The position numbers were made by a program, and so were the translations under genes. The notes under the pieces were generated by a model. That model was not told the DNA's origin and did not search any database. It saw only the letters and a program-made list of their open reading frames with translations. From assembly GCA_002423435.1 (NCBI GenBank), contig DIWE01000010.1, positions 120,554 through 184,553 of the forward strand: a stretch of DNA of 64,000 nucleotides. Direction: 5' to 3'. Source of the stretch: Clostridiales bacterium UBA6114. GTDB taxonomy: Bacteria > Bacillota > Clostridia > Oscillospirales > Butyricicoccaceae. Below are positions 8,441-14,763 of this stretch, piece after piece; within the stretch, counting starts at the first letter, position 1, and every line of letters begins with the position of its first letter.

Positions 8441-8719
8441 GAGGCGATCAAGGGCGGCCTTGCCGGTTCCATCGTGATGAACGCGAAATCGCCCATGATG
8501 ATAGAGGGGAACTTTAGGCCCGGCTTTAAGATCGATCTGCATATCAAGGACCTTTCCAACGCTCTGGACACCGGCCACAGTGTGGGTTCCCCGCTGCCCC
8601 TGACCGCAGCCGTGATGGAGATGATGCAAACCCTTAATGCGGACGGCTTCGGGCAGGAAGATCACAGCGCCCTGGCCAGATACTATGCCAAGGTGTCGGG
8701 TACTAAAATCAGCGGTTAG
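8441..8719 (+). pseudogene. garR: 2-hydroxy-3-oxopropionate reductase, C-terminal fragment
   Basis: The last 92 codons of a tartronate semialdehyde reductase/3-hydroxyisobutyrate dehydrogenase-family enzyme are preserved: EAIKGGLAGS, KSPMMIEGNFRPGFKIDLHIKDL, ALDTGHSVGSPLPL and DHSALARYY match the C-terminal all-helical domain. The NAD-binding domain and catalytic Lys region are absent. The fragment begins exactly where the tctA remnant on the opposite strand stops. It has no start codon or ribosome site of its own. The enzyme would belong to glyoxylate/glucarate metabolism, in keeping with the sugar-acid genes at the left. Confidence 0.85.
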
Positions 8720-8741
8720 TCCGACCCCCGAAAAGAAAAAA

Positions 8742-8785
8742 AGCGGCCTCATTCCGGTCTGACCGGGATGAGGCCGCTCTTTTTT
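8742..8785. terminator. Bidirectional intrinsic terminator
   Basis: A 16-bp stem (AGCGGCCTCAT arm with one mismatch) is flanked by A-run on the left and T-run on the right, so it can terminate transcription in both directions. It lies between the garR remnant and the convergent sdpI-like gene. Confidence 0.88.
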
Positions 8786-8797
8786 CAGTTTGCCCGG

Positions 8798-9460
8798 TTA
8801 TTGCCCGGAGCTTTTGTCGATCCTGTGGAAGATTATATAGGAATAGACCGCCGGGACAAGCGCGAGAACGGCGACTCCGCTCATAAAAACTATAAAGAAT
8901 AAAGATTCCGGGATAATAAAGGCGGATAAGGTCATCAAAAGCCCGCCCCAGAACCAGATCACGCCGGCAAGGCGGTGCGTTCTGCGCCAGACCTCCTCGT
9001 TTGCAAGAGTCCAGGGGGTTTTGACGCCGACAAAGTAGTTGTGCTTGAATTTCGGCATGAAGTTGCCGATCACCGCGAAAAGAAGCCCGATGCCGGCGGG
9101 AACAAGGATATTCACGGCGGCGCTCTCGGGATTATACGCTCCATATAAAACGATTCCGGAAATAAGGCCCATGAACAGCACTAACACGAGCCGCACCGCG
9201 TCGTAGGCGCCGCCGAAGCGCGCGTAATTCCTGCGTTTCGGGTCAAAAAGCGGCAGAAATTTTAAGAGCAGGCTGAGGCCGATTGTAAGAAGCGGGATAT
9301 AAAACGCGGATGCGCGGCCTCCCCATGAATCGATCTCGCCGTTTATGTTCCAATGCATCGGGACCTGCTCGGGCAGCGAGCCGTATAAAAAAGCCGTAAC
9401 GATCAGCGGGGCCGCCGCTAAAATCCATATTATAATTTCTATGCGTTTATTGTTTTTCAT
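8798..9460 (-). CDS. sdpI: SdpI/DUF1648 family membrane protein
   Basis: The 220-residue protein has about six hydrophobic membrane segments. It matches the SdpI family: LPEQVPMHWNINGEIDSWG near residue 30 is the DUF1648 signature, and NYFVGVKTPWTLANEEVWRRTHRLAG is the SdpI-type C-terminal motif. In Bacillus subtilis SdpI gives immunity to the SdpC toxin and sequesters the SdpR repressor at the membrane. ATG 9458-9460 is preferred because it overlaps the regulator's end by 14 bases; an upstream extension of eight codons is possible. No toxin gene was recognised nearby, so a general membrane-stress or orphan immunity role is equally possible. Confidence 0.85.
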   Translation of the reverse strand: MKNNKRIEIIIWILAAAPLIVTAFLYGSLPEQVPMHWNINGEIDSWGGRASAFYIPLLTIGLSLLLKFLPLFDPKRRNYARFGGAYDAVRLVLVLFMGLISGIVLYGAYNPESAAVNILVPAGIGLLFAVIGNFMPKFKHNYFVGVKTPWTLANEEVWRRTHRLAGVIWFWGGLLMTLSAFIIPESLFFIVFMSGVAVLALVPAVYSYIIFHRIDKSSGQ

Positions 9461-9725
9461 TGCGATCACCACCCAATCCTGCAATCCAGCCTAAAATTTC
9501 GTCGACCACCGACAGGTCGAGCTCGTAATAGATATTCTTCCCCACTTTTTCGTCGGAAATTAACCCCGAATCCCGTAAAACCGCGAGATGATGCGACACG
9601 GTGGCGGCAGTCATATTGAAATTCGAGGCAATGTCTCCGGCGGTCATCCGGCCGCCCTTCAGTTTCTCAAGGATCTCGCGGCGCGTTTTGTCGGAAAGCG
9701 CCTTGAAGGTCTCCTGGAAGCCCAT
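9447..9725 (-). CDS. sdpR: ArsR-family repressor, SdpR-like
   Basis: The product is a 92-residue winged-helix autorepressor. FKALSDKTRREILEKLKGG, MTAGDIASNFNMTAATVSHHLAVLR and ISDEKVGKNIYYEL are the ArsR-fold recognition helix and wing. There are no metal-binding Cys residues, as in SdpR. Start ATG 9723-9725 follows GGGAGGCGG; a 27-codon upstream extension lacks a site and would run through the operator. The gene is translationally coupled to the sdpI-like gene, and its promoter has a 9-bp palindrome just downstream of the -10. Confidence 0.9.
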   Translation of the reverse strand: MGFQETFKALSDKTRREILEKLKGGRMTAGDIASNFNMTAATVSHHLAVLRDSGLISDEKVGKNIYYELDLSVVDEILGWIAGLGGDRNEKQ

Positions 9726-9746
9726 AAAAATCCGCCTCCCTGCTCG

Positions 9747-9829
9747 ATATTTAGATGAACGTCTAAATATAATATACACGCTGGCGCCGGTTTTGTCAAT
9801 TGACATTTTGATCCATGTCTAAATAATAT
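9747..9829. promoter_or_regulatory. Divergent promoters with ArsR-type operator
   Basis: On the minus strand TTGACA (9799-9794), a 17-base spacer and TATATT (9776-9771) form a promoter for the regulator. On the plus strand TTGACA (9800-9805), an 18-base spacer and TAATAT (9824-9829) form a promoter for the HMA-like gene. The two -35 boxes abut. A perfect palindrome ATATTTAGA-n6-TCTAAATAT (9747-9770) lies at the minus-strand start site, and a half-site TCTAAATA (9818-9825) overlaps the plus-strand -10. The same repressor could therefore control both directions. Confidence 0.75.
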
Positions 9830-9903
9830 GCCGCGCTGTGAAAAGAGATTCAAAAAGGTATTTCACACTGCAAAAATGAAATACTATTGACGAGGTGATA
9901 ACG

Positions 9904-10143
9904 TTGGCAAAGGAGAGCGCTTATTTTAAGGTCGCGAACTTAAACGGCAGACACGGCGTAAAGCAGCTCAAGCGGGAGCTTGACGCGATAAAAGGCGTCA
10001 TATCGGTAAGCGTCAGCCCGGATAATCAAAGGGTGGCGGTCGATTTTGACGACACCGGGGTGTCGCGCGGCCGGATCGAGGAAAGCCTCGGCAAAATGGG
10101 GTTTCAGGTAACGGCCGAAACCTCTGAAAAGCATATCATGTAG
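9904..10143 (+). CDS. Heavy-metal-associated (HMA) fold protein lacking the CxxC motif
   Basis: The protein is about 79 residues, starting at TTG 9904, which has GAGGTG six bases upstream; GTG 9895 is less likely. The pattern FKVANLNGRHGVKQLKRELDAIKGV, then VSVSPDNQRVAVDFDD and GRIEESLGKMGFQV, follows the beta-alpha-beta-beta-alpha-beta layout of CopZ-like chaperones. The metal-binding MxCxxC loop is replaced by NLNGRHG, with no cysteine in the protein. It is probably not a copper chaperone. It shares a divergent regulatory region with the sdpR-like gene. Confidence 0.7.
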   Translation: MAKESAYFKVANLNGRHGVKQLKRELDAIKGVISVSVSPDNQRVAVDFDDTGVSRGRIEESLGKMGFQVTAETSEKHIM

Positions 10144-10155
10144 GAGGTCTGAGAA

Positions 10156-10290
10156 ATGCCGAAGGACAGCCAGCCGGACAACAAAAAGGCAAGGGTAAAA
10201 AAAGCAAAAGGGCAGATCCCGATCACGCGGGAGAACCAGAATCAAAACAGGACCACAAAAAAGCAGTCGACGGAAGGAAACGATGTCTGA
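10156..10290 (+). CDS. Small basic Lys/Asn/Gln-rich protein (44 aa), unknown
   Basis: A 44-codon frame follows the HMA-like gene with AGGAGG eight bases before ATG 10156. The product is very hydrophilic, rich in Lys, Asn and Gln, and has no Cys or Trp (MPKDSQPDNKKARVKK start; ENQNQNRTTKKQ near the end). It shares the ENQNQ string with the small protein at 11279. Composition resembles minor spore or nucleic-acid-associated proteins, but I do not recognise a family. Confidence 0.6.
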   Translation: MPKDSQPDNKKARVKKAKGQIPITRENQNQNRTTKKQSTEGNDV

Positions 10291-10312
10291 TCATGAAAGA
10301 AGAGGGGTTATT

Positions 10313-10453
10313 ATGAGTACGGACAATGAAAAGAAAAGCACGAACAACAAGAAGAAGGAAGACGGCAAATTCCACTCGAAGAAAATAAAACACGATCCGA
10401 ACGCGGAAAGCGCAAGGGCTCTTTTCCGTTTGTCTGAACCCGAAGACGAGTAA
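10313..10453 (+). CDS. Small charged protein (46 aa), unknown
   Basis: ATG 10313 is preceded by AGAGGGG. The product begins with a Lys/Asn-rich tract (MSTDNEKKSTNNKKKEDGK) and ends in an acidic tail (RLSEPEDE), with IKHDPNAESARALF between. It stops five bases before the HD-protein start, suggesting one transcript. No domain was recognised; the composition groups it with the other tiny proteins of this cluster. Confidence 0.55.
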   Translation: MSTDNEKKSTNNKKKEDGKFHSKKIKHDPNAESARALFRLSEPEDE

Positions 10454-10458
10454 GTTTG

Positions 10459-11097
10459 ATGGAGAAGCAGGCGCTCTTTTTGGAGATGGAGGCGCATTTA
10501 ACGCGCGACGATGCGCCGTCTGAGTATTTTAACGGGATTCTGGACGTACCACTCATGGAGGAGCATCCGTTTCTGATGCTGAAAATGCTCGATAAGACCG
10601 AACAGTCGCCGAAATATCACCCGGAGGGAAACGTGTGGAACCACACGATGCTGGTCGTCGACGCGGCGGCCGCGGTGAAGCGGAGAAGCAAAGACGAAAG
10701 AGCCTTTATGTGGGCCGCGCTTTTGCACGATATCGGAAAGCCGGGGACAACAAAGCGAAGGCGCGGAAAAATTACCTCCTACGATCACGACAAAAGGGGC
10801 GCCGAAATGGCCGAGGCGTTTCTGCGCGAATTTACAGACGACGAGGATTTTGTAAGGCGGGTCTCTTCTCTGGTCCGTTATCATATGCAGATTCTTTTTG
10901 TCGTGAAAGACCTTCCGTTTGCGGACATAGAGGAAATGAAGCGCCGCTCGGATGTCCGTGAGGTCGCACTTCTCGGGCTGTGCGACCGGCTCGGGAGACT
11001 TTATGCCGACAGGGAACGGGAGGAGGAAAACGTCCGCCTGTTTCTTAGAAAGGTGCAGGGGGATAAGGCGGCGTCGGCTGCGTTTGACCCCGTTTGA
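10459..11097 (+). CDS. HD-domain phosphohydrolase (tRNA nucleotidyltransferase HD-like)
   Basis: This 212-residue protein has an HD domain with His in NVWNHTMLV (about residue 58), the HD pair in ALLHDIGKPGT (about 90-98), a further His near SYDHDKRG and a distal Asp in LCDRLGR. The spacing resembles the stand-alone HD domain of CCA-adding enzymes/poly(A) polymerases, implying a metal-dependent 2',3'-cyclic phosphodiesterase or phosphatase, but no nucleotidyltransferase domain is present. Start ATG 10459 is chosen; TTG 10456 is also possible. Its stop codon lies at the very edge of a MITE-like inverted repeat, so the natural C-terminus may have been altered. Confidence 0.82.
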   Translation: MEKQALFLEMEAHLTRDDAPSEYFNGILDVPLMEEHPFLMLKMLDKTEQSPKYHPEGNVWNHTMLVVDAAAAVKRRSKDERAFMWAALLHDIGKPGTTKRRRGKITSYDHDKRGAEMAEAFLREFTDDEDFVRRVSSLVRYHMQILFVVKDLPFADIEEMKRRSDVREVALLGLCDRLGRLYADREREEENVRLFLRKVQGDKAASAAFDPV

Positions 11098-11260
11098 GTA
11101 ACCACTGCACAAAATCGCAAGTCGGCGTCTGAGCGGATTATTTCCCGCCATTTCGCCCAAAAAGCCTCGTTAATACACAGAGTATTGCCTGCGTTTTTTG
11201 GACAAACTGACGAAAAATCCTCTCGTTCATCCATCCAACGCGATTTGTGCAGTGGTTACT
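11097..11260. mobile_element. MITE-like element, 164 bp with 21-22 bp terminal inverted repeats
   Basis: The left end (11097-11118, AGTAACCACTGCACAAAA...) and right end (11240-11260, ...TTTGTGCAGTGGTTACT) are inverted copies differing by one base. The interior encodes nothing. The element sits between the HD gene and the small gene at 11279. No transposase for it was recognised in the window. Confidence 0.7.
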
Positions 11261-11278
11261 TGAAAGGAGATTTGAACA

Positions 11279-11422
11279 TTGTCGAAAAATGAGCGTCCCG
11301 GCAATCAAAAAGAAAGGCAGATAAAGGGAAATCCCCGGGCGGATTTTAAAGGGGAAGCGGAAAACCAGAACCAGAAGTTTCAGGTCAAAAAGGAAGCTCT
11401 GGGGCGCAATACGGAACAATAA
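11279..11422 (+). CDS. Small basic Asn/Gln/Lys-rich protein (47 aa), unknown
   Basis: TTG 11279 has AAAGGAG nine bases upstream. The product is hydrophilic (SKNERPGNQKERQIKGN start, AENQNQKFQVKKEALG centre) and shares ENQNQ with the protein at 10156. Its stop overlaps the A-run of the following terminator. It may belong with the tiny proteins upstream, separated from them by the MITE insertion. The family is not recognised; a spore-associated role is a guess from composition only. Confidence 0.55.
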   Translation: MSKNERPGNQKERQIKGNPRADFKGEAENQNQKFQVKKEALGRNTEQ

Positions 11423-11461
11423 AAAACAACGTGCGCAGGGAATCCGCGCACGTTGTTTTTT
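11421..11461. terminator. Intrinsic terminator, copy 1
   Basis: A perfect 16-bp stem (A6CAACGTGCGC arm) with a 9-base loop is flanked by A6 and T6, so it works in both directions. A nearly identical terminator is found at 12729-12768, on the other side of the IS30 element. Confidence 0.9.
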
Positions 11462-11482
11462 GAGGCAGTCGACAAAGTCGCC

Positions 11483-12595
11483 AGCCTTTCGAGGGGGAAT
11501 TGGGGCAAATTGTCAAATCAAGTGCAACACTTAGCAAGGAAATCGGCGGGAGAAAGACCATCAAGGCATTTTCTGGGCCTTGTATTGAGTAAATCAGCGA
11601 CTTCATCTAGTCTGTCCTGGGTGATTTGACGGAAATCAGAACCCTTTGGAAAGAAGAAACGCAACAACCCATTTGTGTTCTCATTTGTTCCTCGCTGCCA
11701 CGGAGAATGCGGATCGGCAAAGAAAACCGGGCTATGAAGCGACTTTTCTATGTTTTTGTAATCCGCGAACTCCGTCCCGTTGTCGAAGGTCAGAGAGTGT
11801 ACCGGTAATCCGCTCAGCGCCGAACATACTGCCTTTGTGGTTTCGGTGGCGATCCTTGTTTTGGGAAGCAAAGCCATTGCGAGGTATCGGCTTTTTCGAT
11901 CCACACAGGTCACAATGTAGCCTTTCCCCACACCTCCGCGTATGGTGTCGCCTTCCCAGTCCCCGGTGCGGCTGCGCAGCTTGATTTCATCAGGCCAGTC
12001 GGAGATTGTGCGCTCCGGTTTTACCGGATTTACATTGCCTTTTTTGAATTTCCTGCGTCCTCTGCGAAGCAAATGGGTACGTTCGCTGTATCCGCTCAAA
12101 CTTTTGCGCTTCAATGCCGAATAGATCGTGCTATGGCTGAGCTTTGCGCAAGGATGCTCTTTTTTCCATTGAAGTACGATTTGTTCCGGCGACCAGTAAC
12201 GGTTCAGCTTGGACGTAATAAACTCCTCAAGGGCCGGATCGCTGAGAATACGCAATGTTCGCCGACAGTTTTTTCTGCGGTGCAGGTAAGCACAATTCCC
12301 ATACCATGCGTTATATGTTCCTTTCGGGCCGCTATTTCGTTTGAGTTCCCGGCTGATGCTCGATACGTTCCTGCACAGTTCTTTTGCTATTTCACGCAGA
12401 CTTTTCTTTTCGCTCAGCTTAATCCGTAGATTTTCCCGCTCGCTTAGTGTAAAATGATGATATGACTGCATGGCTACCTCCGTGTGAATGGTGTTGTGGT
12501 GACTTCATTTTACACCTTGGAAGTCATGCAGTCTCCCTTTTTCTTCCTCTGTTGCTCTTCCTATTATAATCTGCCCCAATTCCCCCTCAAAGCTC
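11483..12595 (-). mobile_element. IS30-family insertion sequence
   Basis: The ends carry imperfect inverted repeats: GAGGGGGAATTGGGGCA at 11491-11507 and its complement at 12572-12588, extending outward with mismatches. A single full-length transposase is enclosed. The exact ends and target duplication cannot be fixed by eye. Two hairpins lie just outside the right end, at 12606-12628 and 12674-12697 (the latter with a TTCG loop). Confidence 0.88.
11518..12471 (-). CDS. IS30-family transposase
   Basis: The 317-residue DDE transposase has an N-terminal helix-turn-helix (FTLSERENLRIKLSEKKSLREIAKELCRNVSSISREL) and a catalytic core with Asp in GDWEGDTI, Asp in TFDNGTEF and Glu in RGTNENTNGLLR, the IS30 signature. 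Length is normal for IS30, and no frameshift was seen, so the element may be active. Confidence 0.95.
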   Translation of the reverse strand: MQSYHHFTLSERENLRIKLSEKKSLREIAKELCRNVSSISRELKRNSGPKGTYNAWYGNCAYLHRRKNCRRTLRILSDPALEEFITSKLNRYWSPEQIVLQWKKEHPCAKLSHSTIYSALKRKSLSGYSERTHLLRRGRRKFKKGNVNPVKPERTISDWPDEIKLRSRTGDWEGDTIRGGVGKGYIVTCVDRKSRYLAMALLPKTRIATETTKAVCSALSGLPVHSLTFDNGTEFADYKNIEKSLHSPVFFADPHSPWQRGTNENTNGLLRFFFPKGSDFRQITQDRLDEVADLLNTRPRKCLDGLSPADFLAKCCT

Positions 12596-12728
12596 CTCCA
12601 GGTGCGGACAAAACCGTTGGTTTTGTCCAGGGTGTCCTTCGGCGGCGCATGTCCGCCTGCGGACTTATCCCAAGTTAAGGGGCTTCGGCCCCTTAACAAT
12701 TCCCGGAATATACTTTTTTGACACTCTG

Positions 12729-12768
12729 AAAAACAACGTGCGCAGAGTATCCGCGCACGTTGTTTTTT
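12729..12768. terminator. Intrinsic terminator, copy 2
   Basis: A 15-bp stem with the same CAACGTGCGC arms as the terminator at 11421-11461 and a T7 tail. Only the loop and outer flanks differ. The two copies bracket the IS30 element. Confidence 0.88.
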
Positions 12769-12861
12769 TAAATTTGTTTACTTGAAGCGCAAAAAATAGC
12801 ATAATAAATATGGATCATCCGCAGCACGGTTTGAAATTTAAATCAGCACGAGGATAACTTT

Positions 12862-13407
12862 ATGCATCCGAACGTGATTGTAAAAAGATCAAAGCGCAGG
12901 ACCGTCTCACTGTCCGTGACAAAAGAGCTTGAGATCCTGGTGAAAGCGCCGATGAAAATGACCGACACGGAAATCGGGCGCTTTGTGGAAAAGTACGATA
13001 AGTGGATCGAAAAGCATCTTTTGATGCAAAACGAAAAGAACGAAAAAGCGAAAAGCCTTATTTTTTCCGACGAAGAGGTCCGAATGTTAAAGGAGAGGGC
13101 AAGAAATACCGTAATGGAAAGAGTCCGGCATTTCGGCGGGCTTATGCGCGTCGAGCCGACTTCCGTCAAAATCACGTCGGCCGTCACGAGATGGGGCTCG
13201 TGCAGCGGAAAAAACAGCCTTTGCTTTTCCTACAGGATCATCCTCCTGCCGCCGGAGCTGATCGATTATATCGTTGTGCACGAGCTTTCGCATATCCGCG
13301 TGAAAAACCACAGCCGGGGCTTCTATCTCGAGGTGGGAAAGTATTTGCCCGACTATAAAAACCGCATCAACGGCTTAAAAGCTGCCCAAAAAGAGCTGGG
13401 GATATAA
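12862..13407 (+). CDS. YgjP/DUF45-type M48-like metallopeptidase
   Basis: The 181-residue protein carries the zinc-binding motif HELSHIRVKNHSRGF near residues 139-153, preceded by TRWGSCSGKNSLCFSYRIILLP, the hallmark of the YgjP-like (DUF45, WLM-related) predicted metallopeptidases. It is shorter than the usual 220-240 residues, mainly at the N-terminus. The ATG follows GAGG. The cellular substrate of this family is not known. It is monocistronic between a terminator and the DUF4342 gene. Confidence 0.85.
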   Translation: MHPNVIVKRSKRRTVSLSVTKELEILVKAPMKMTDTEIGRFVEKYDKWIEKHLLMQNEKNEKAKSLIFSDEEVRMLKERARNTVMERVRHFGGLMRVEPTSVKITSAVTRWGSCSGKNSLCFSYRIILLPPELIDYIVVHELSHIRVKNHSRGFYLEVGKYLPDYKNRINGLKAAQKELGI

Positions 13408-13517
13408 CGCCGGACCGCAAGGCTGAAATTTTAATCGTATTTTAATCTTGCGCAAATTGTCCTTTAAGCCTTTTCTGTTAGGATAATATCCAAACAGAAA
13501 TAAAGGAGAGATTGATT

Positions 13518-14063
13518 ATGGCAACACTGGAACAGGTTGAAAAACTTCGCGAACGGGCGAATGTCAGCTACGACGAGGCAAAGGCCGCGCTGGACGCATC
13601 AAACGGGGATATTCTGGAGGCGCTCATTTATCTTGAAAAGCAGGGGAAGGTGACACCTCCGGCGGGCGGCGGCTACTACAGCAGCGAGCAGGCCGGAAGC
13701 GCCGAAGACAAGAGCGGCCCGGAGAAAAAGGAGAAAAATACGGCGCACTGCGAAAGCCTCGGGGATGCTGTCAGGAGGTTCGCAAAATTCTGCGGGAAGC
13801 TGATTCATAAAGGGAATATCAACACCTTCGAGGTGTTAAGAGGGGACGAAAGCAAGGTTACGTTCCCGGTCACGGTGCTGGTGCTGCTTTTGATCTTCGC
13901 GTTCTGGGTTACGATCCCGCTGATCATCATCGGGCTGTTCTTTGGGTTTAGGTACCGCTTCCGCGGCCCGGACCTGGGCGACAATCCGGTAAACCACGCG
14001 ATGGACAGCGCGGCGAACGCGGCCGAGAGCTTTAAGAATTCGATCAACAGCGAGAAAAAATAA
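13518..14063 (+). CDS. DUF4342 domain protein with N-terminal UBA-like helix bundle
   Basis: The 181-residue protein starts with a UBA/TS-N-like three-helix domain (LEQVEKLRERANVSYDEAKAALDASNGDILEALIYLEKQG, residues 4-43), then a low-complexity linker, and ends in the DUF4342 region with a hydrophobic hairpin (VTFPVTVLVLLLIFAFWVTIPLIIIGLFFGF). ATG 13518 is chosen because it follows AAAGGAGAG; an upstream TTG is less likely. The gene lies directly upstream of a two-component system and may be co-transcribed. Function is unknown. Confidence 0.78.
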   Translation: MATLEQVEKLRERANVSYDEAKAALDASNGDILEALIYLEKQGKVTPPAGGGYYSSEQAGSAEDKSGPEKKEKNTAHCESLGDAVRRFAKFCGKLIHKGNINTFEVLRGDESKVTFPVTVLVLLLIFAFWVTIPLIIIGLFFGFRYRFRGPDLGDNPVNHAMDSAANAAESFKNSINSEKK

Positions 14064-14082
14064 TAAAAAGCGGTGAAACGGG

Positions 14083-14763
14083 ATGGGTGCGAGGATCCTG
14101 ATTATCGAGGATGAGGAAAAGCTTGCGCGCTTTGTAGAGCTGGAGCTTAAGTTTGAGGGCTACGAGATTTCAAAGGCTTTTGACGGCAGGTCGGGCCTGA
14201 AGCTTGCCGAAACAGGCGGGTTCGATCTGATCCTGCTCGACATCATGCTGCCCGGATTAAGCGGCATGGAGATCTTAAGAAGGCTCCGCCGCGCCTCCTC
14301 CCCCATCCCCGTGATCATGCTGACGGCGCGGGACAGCGTGATCGACAAGGTGTCCGGCCTCGACGGCGGCGCCGACGACTACATTACGAAGCCGTTTGCC
14401 ATCGAGGAGCTGTTGGCCCGTATCCGCGCCTGTCTCAGGAAAAAATCCCAGTCTTCGGAAAAGCTGCTTTCCGTGTCCGGGCTATGCCTTGATCCGGACC
14501 GGCGGTCGGTGTCCGTGGGCGGCAGGGAAGTAGAGCTTACAAAGCGCGAGTTCGACCTTCTCCATTATCTGATGAAGAACAAGGGAGTGGTTGTCTCGCG
14601 CGAAGCCCTTCTGGAAAAGGTATGGGGCTACGATTTTGAAGGGGAAACAAACGCCGTCGATGTTTACATCCGTTTTTTGCGCGGAAAAATTGACGAGGCG
14701 TTTGGTATGAAGCTGATACACACCGTGCGCGGAGTGGGGTATGTGATTCGGGATGGAGAATAA
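14083..14763 (+). CDS. OmpR/PhoB-family response regulator
   Basis: The 226-residue regulator has a receiver domain with acidic pocket IIEDEEK, phosphoacceptor Asp53 in LLDIMLPG, Thr in MLTARD and Lys in YITKPF, followed by a winged-helix output domain (ELTKREFDLLHYLMKNKGVVVSRE...VDVYIRFLRGKI...IHTVRGVGYVI). The last 11 bases overlap the sensor kinase gene, indicating translational coupling. Target genes are not evident; the DUF4342 gene directly upstream is a candidate. Confidence 0.95.
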   Translation: MGARILIIEDEEKLARFVELELKFEGYEISKAFDGRSGLKLAETGGFDLILLDIMLPGLSGMEILRRLRRASSPIPVIMLTARDSVIDKVSGLDGGADDYITKPFAIEELLARIRACLRKKSQSSEKLLSVSGLCLDPDRRSVSVGGREVELTKREFDLLHYLMKNKGVVVSREALLEKVWGYDFEGETNAVDVYIRFLRGKIDEAFGMKLIHTVRGVGYVIRDGE

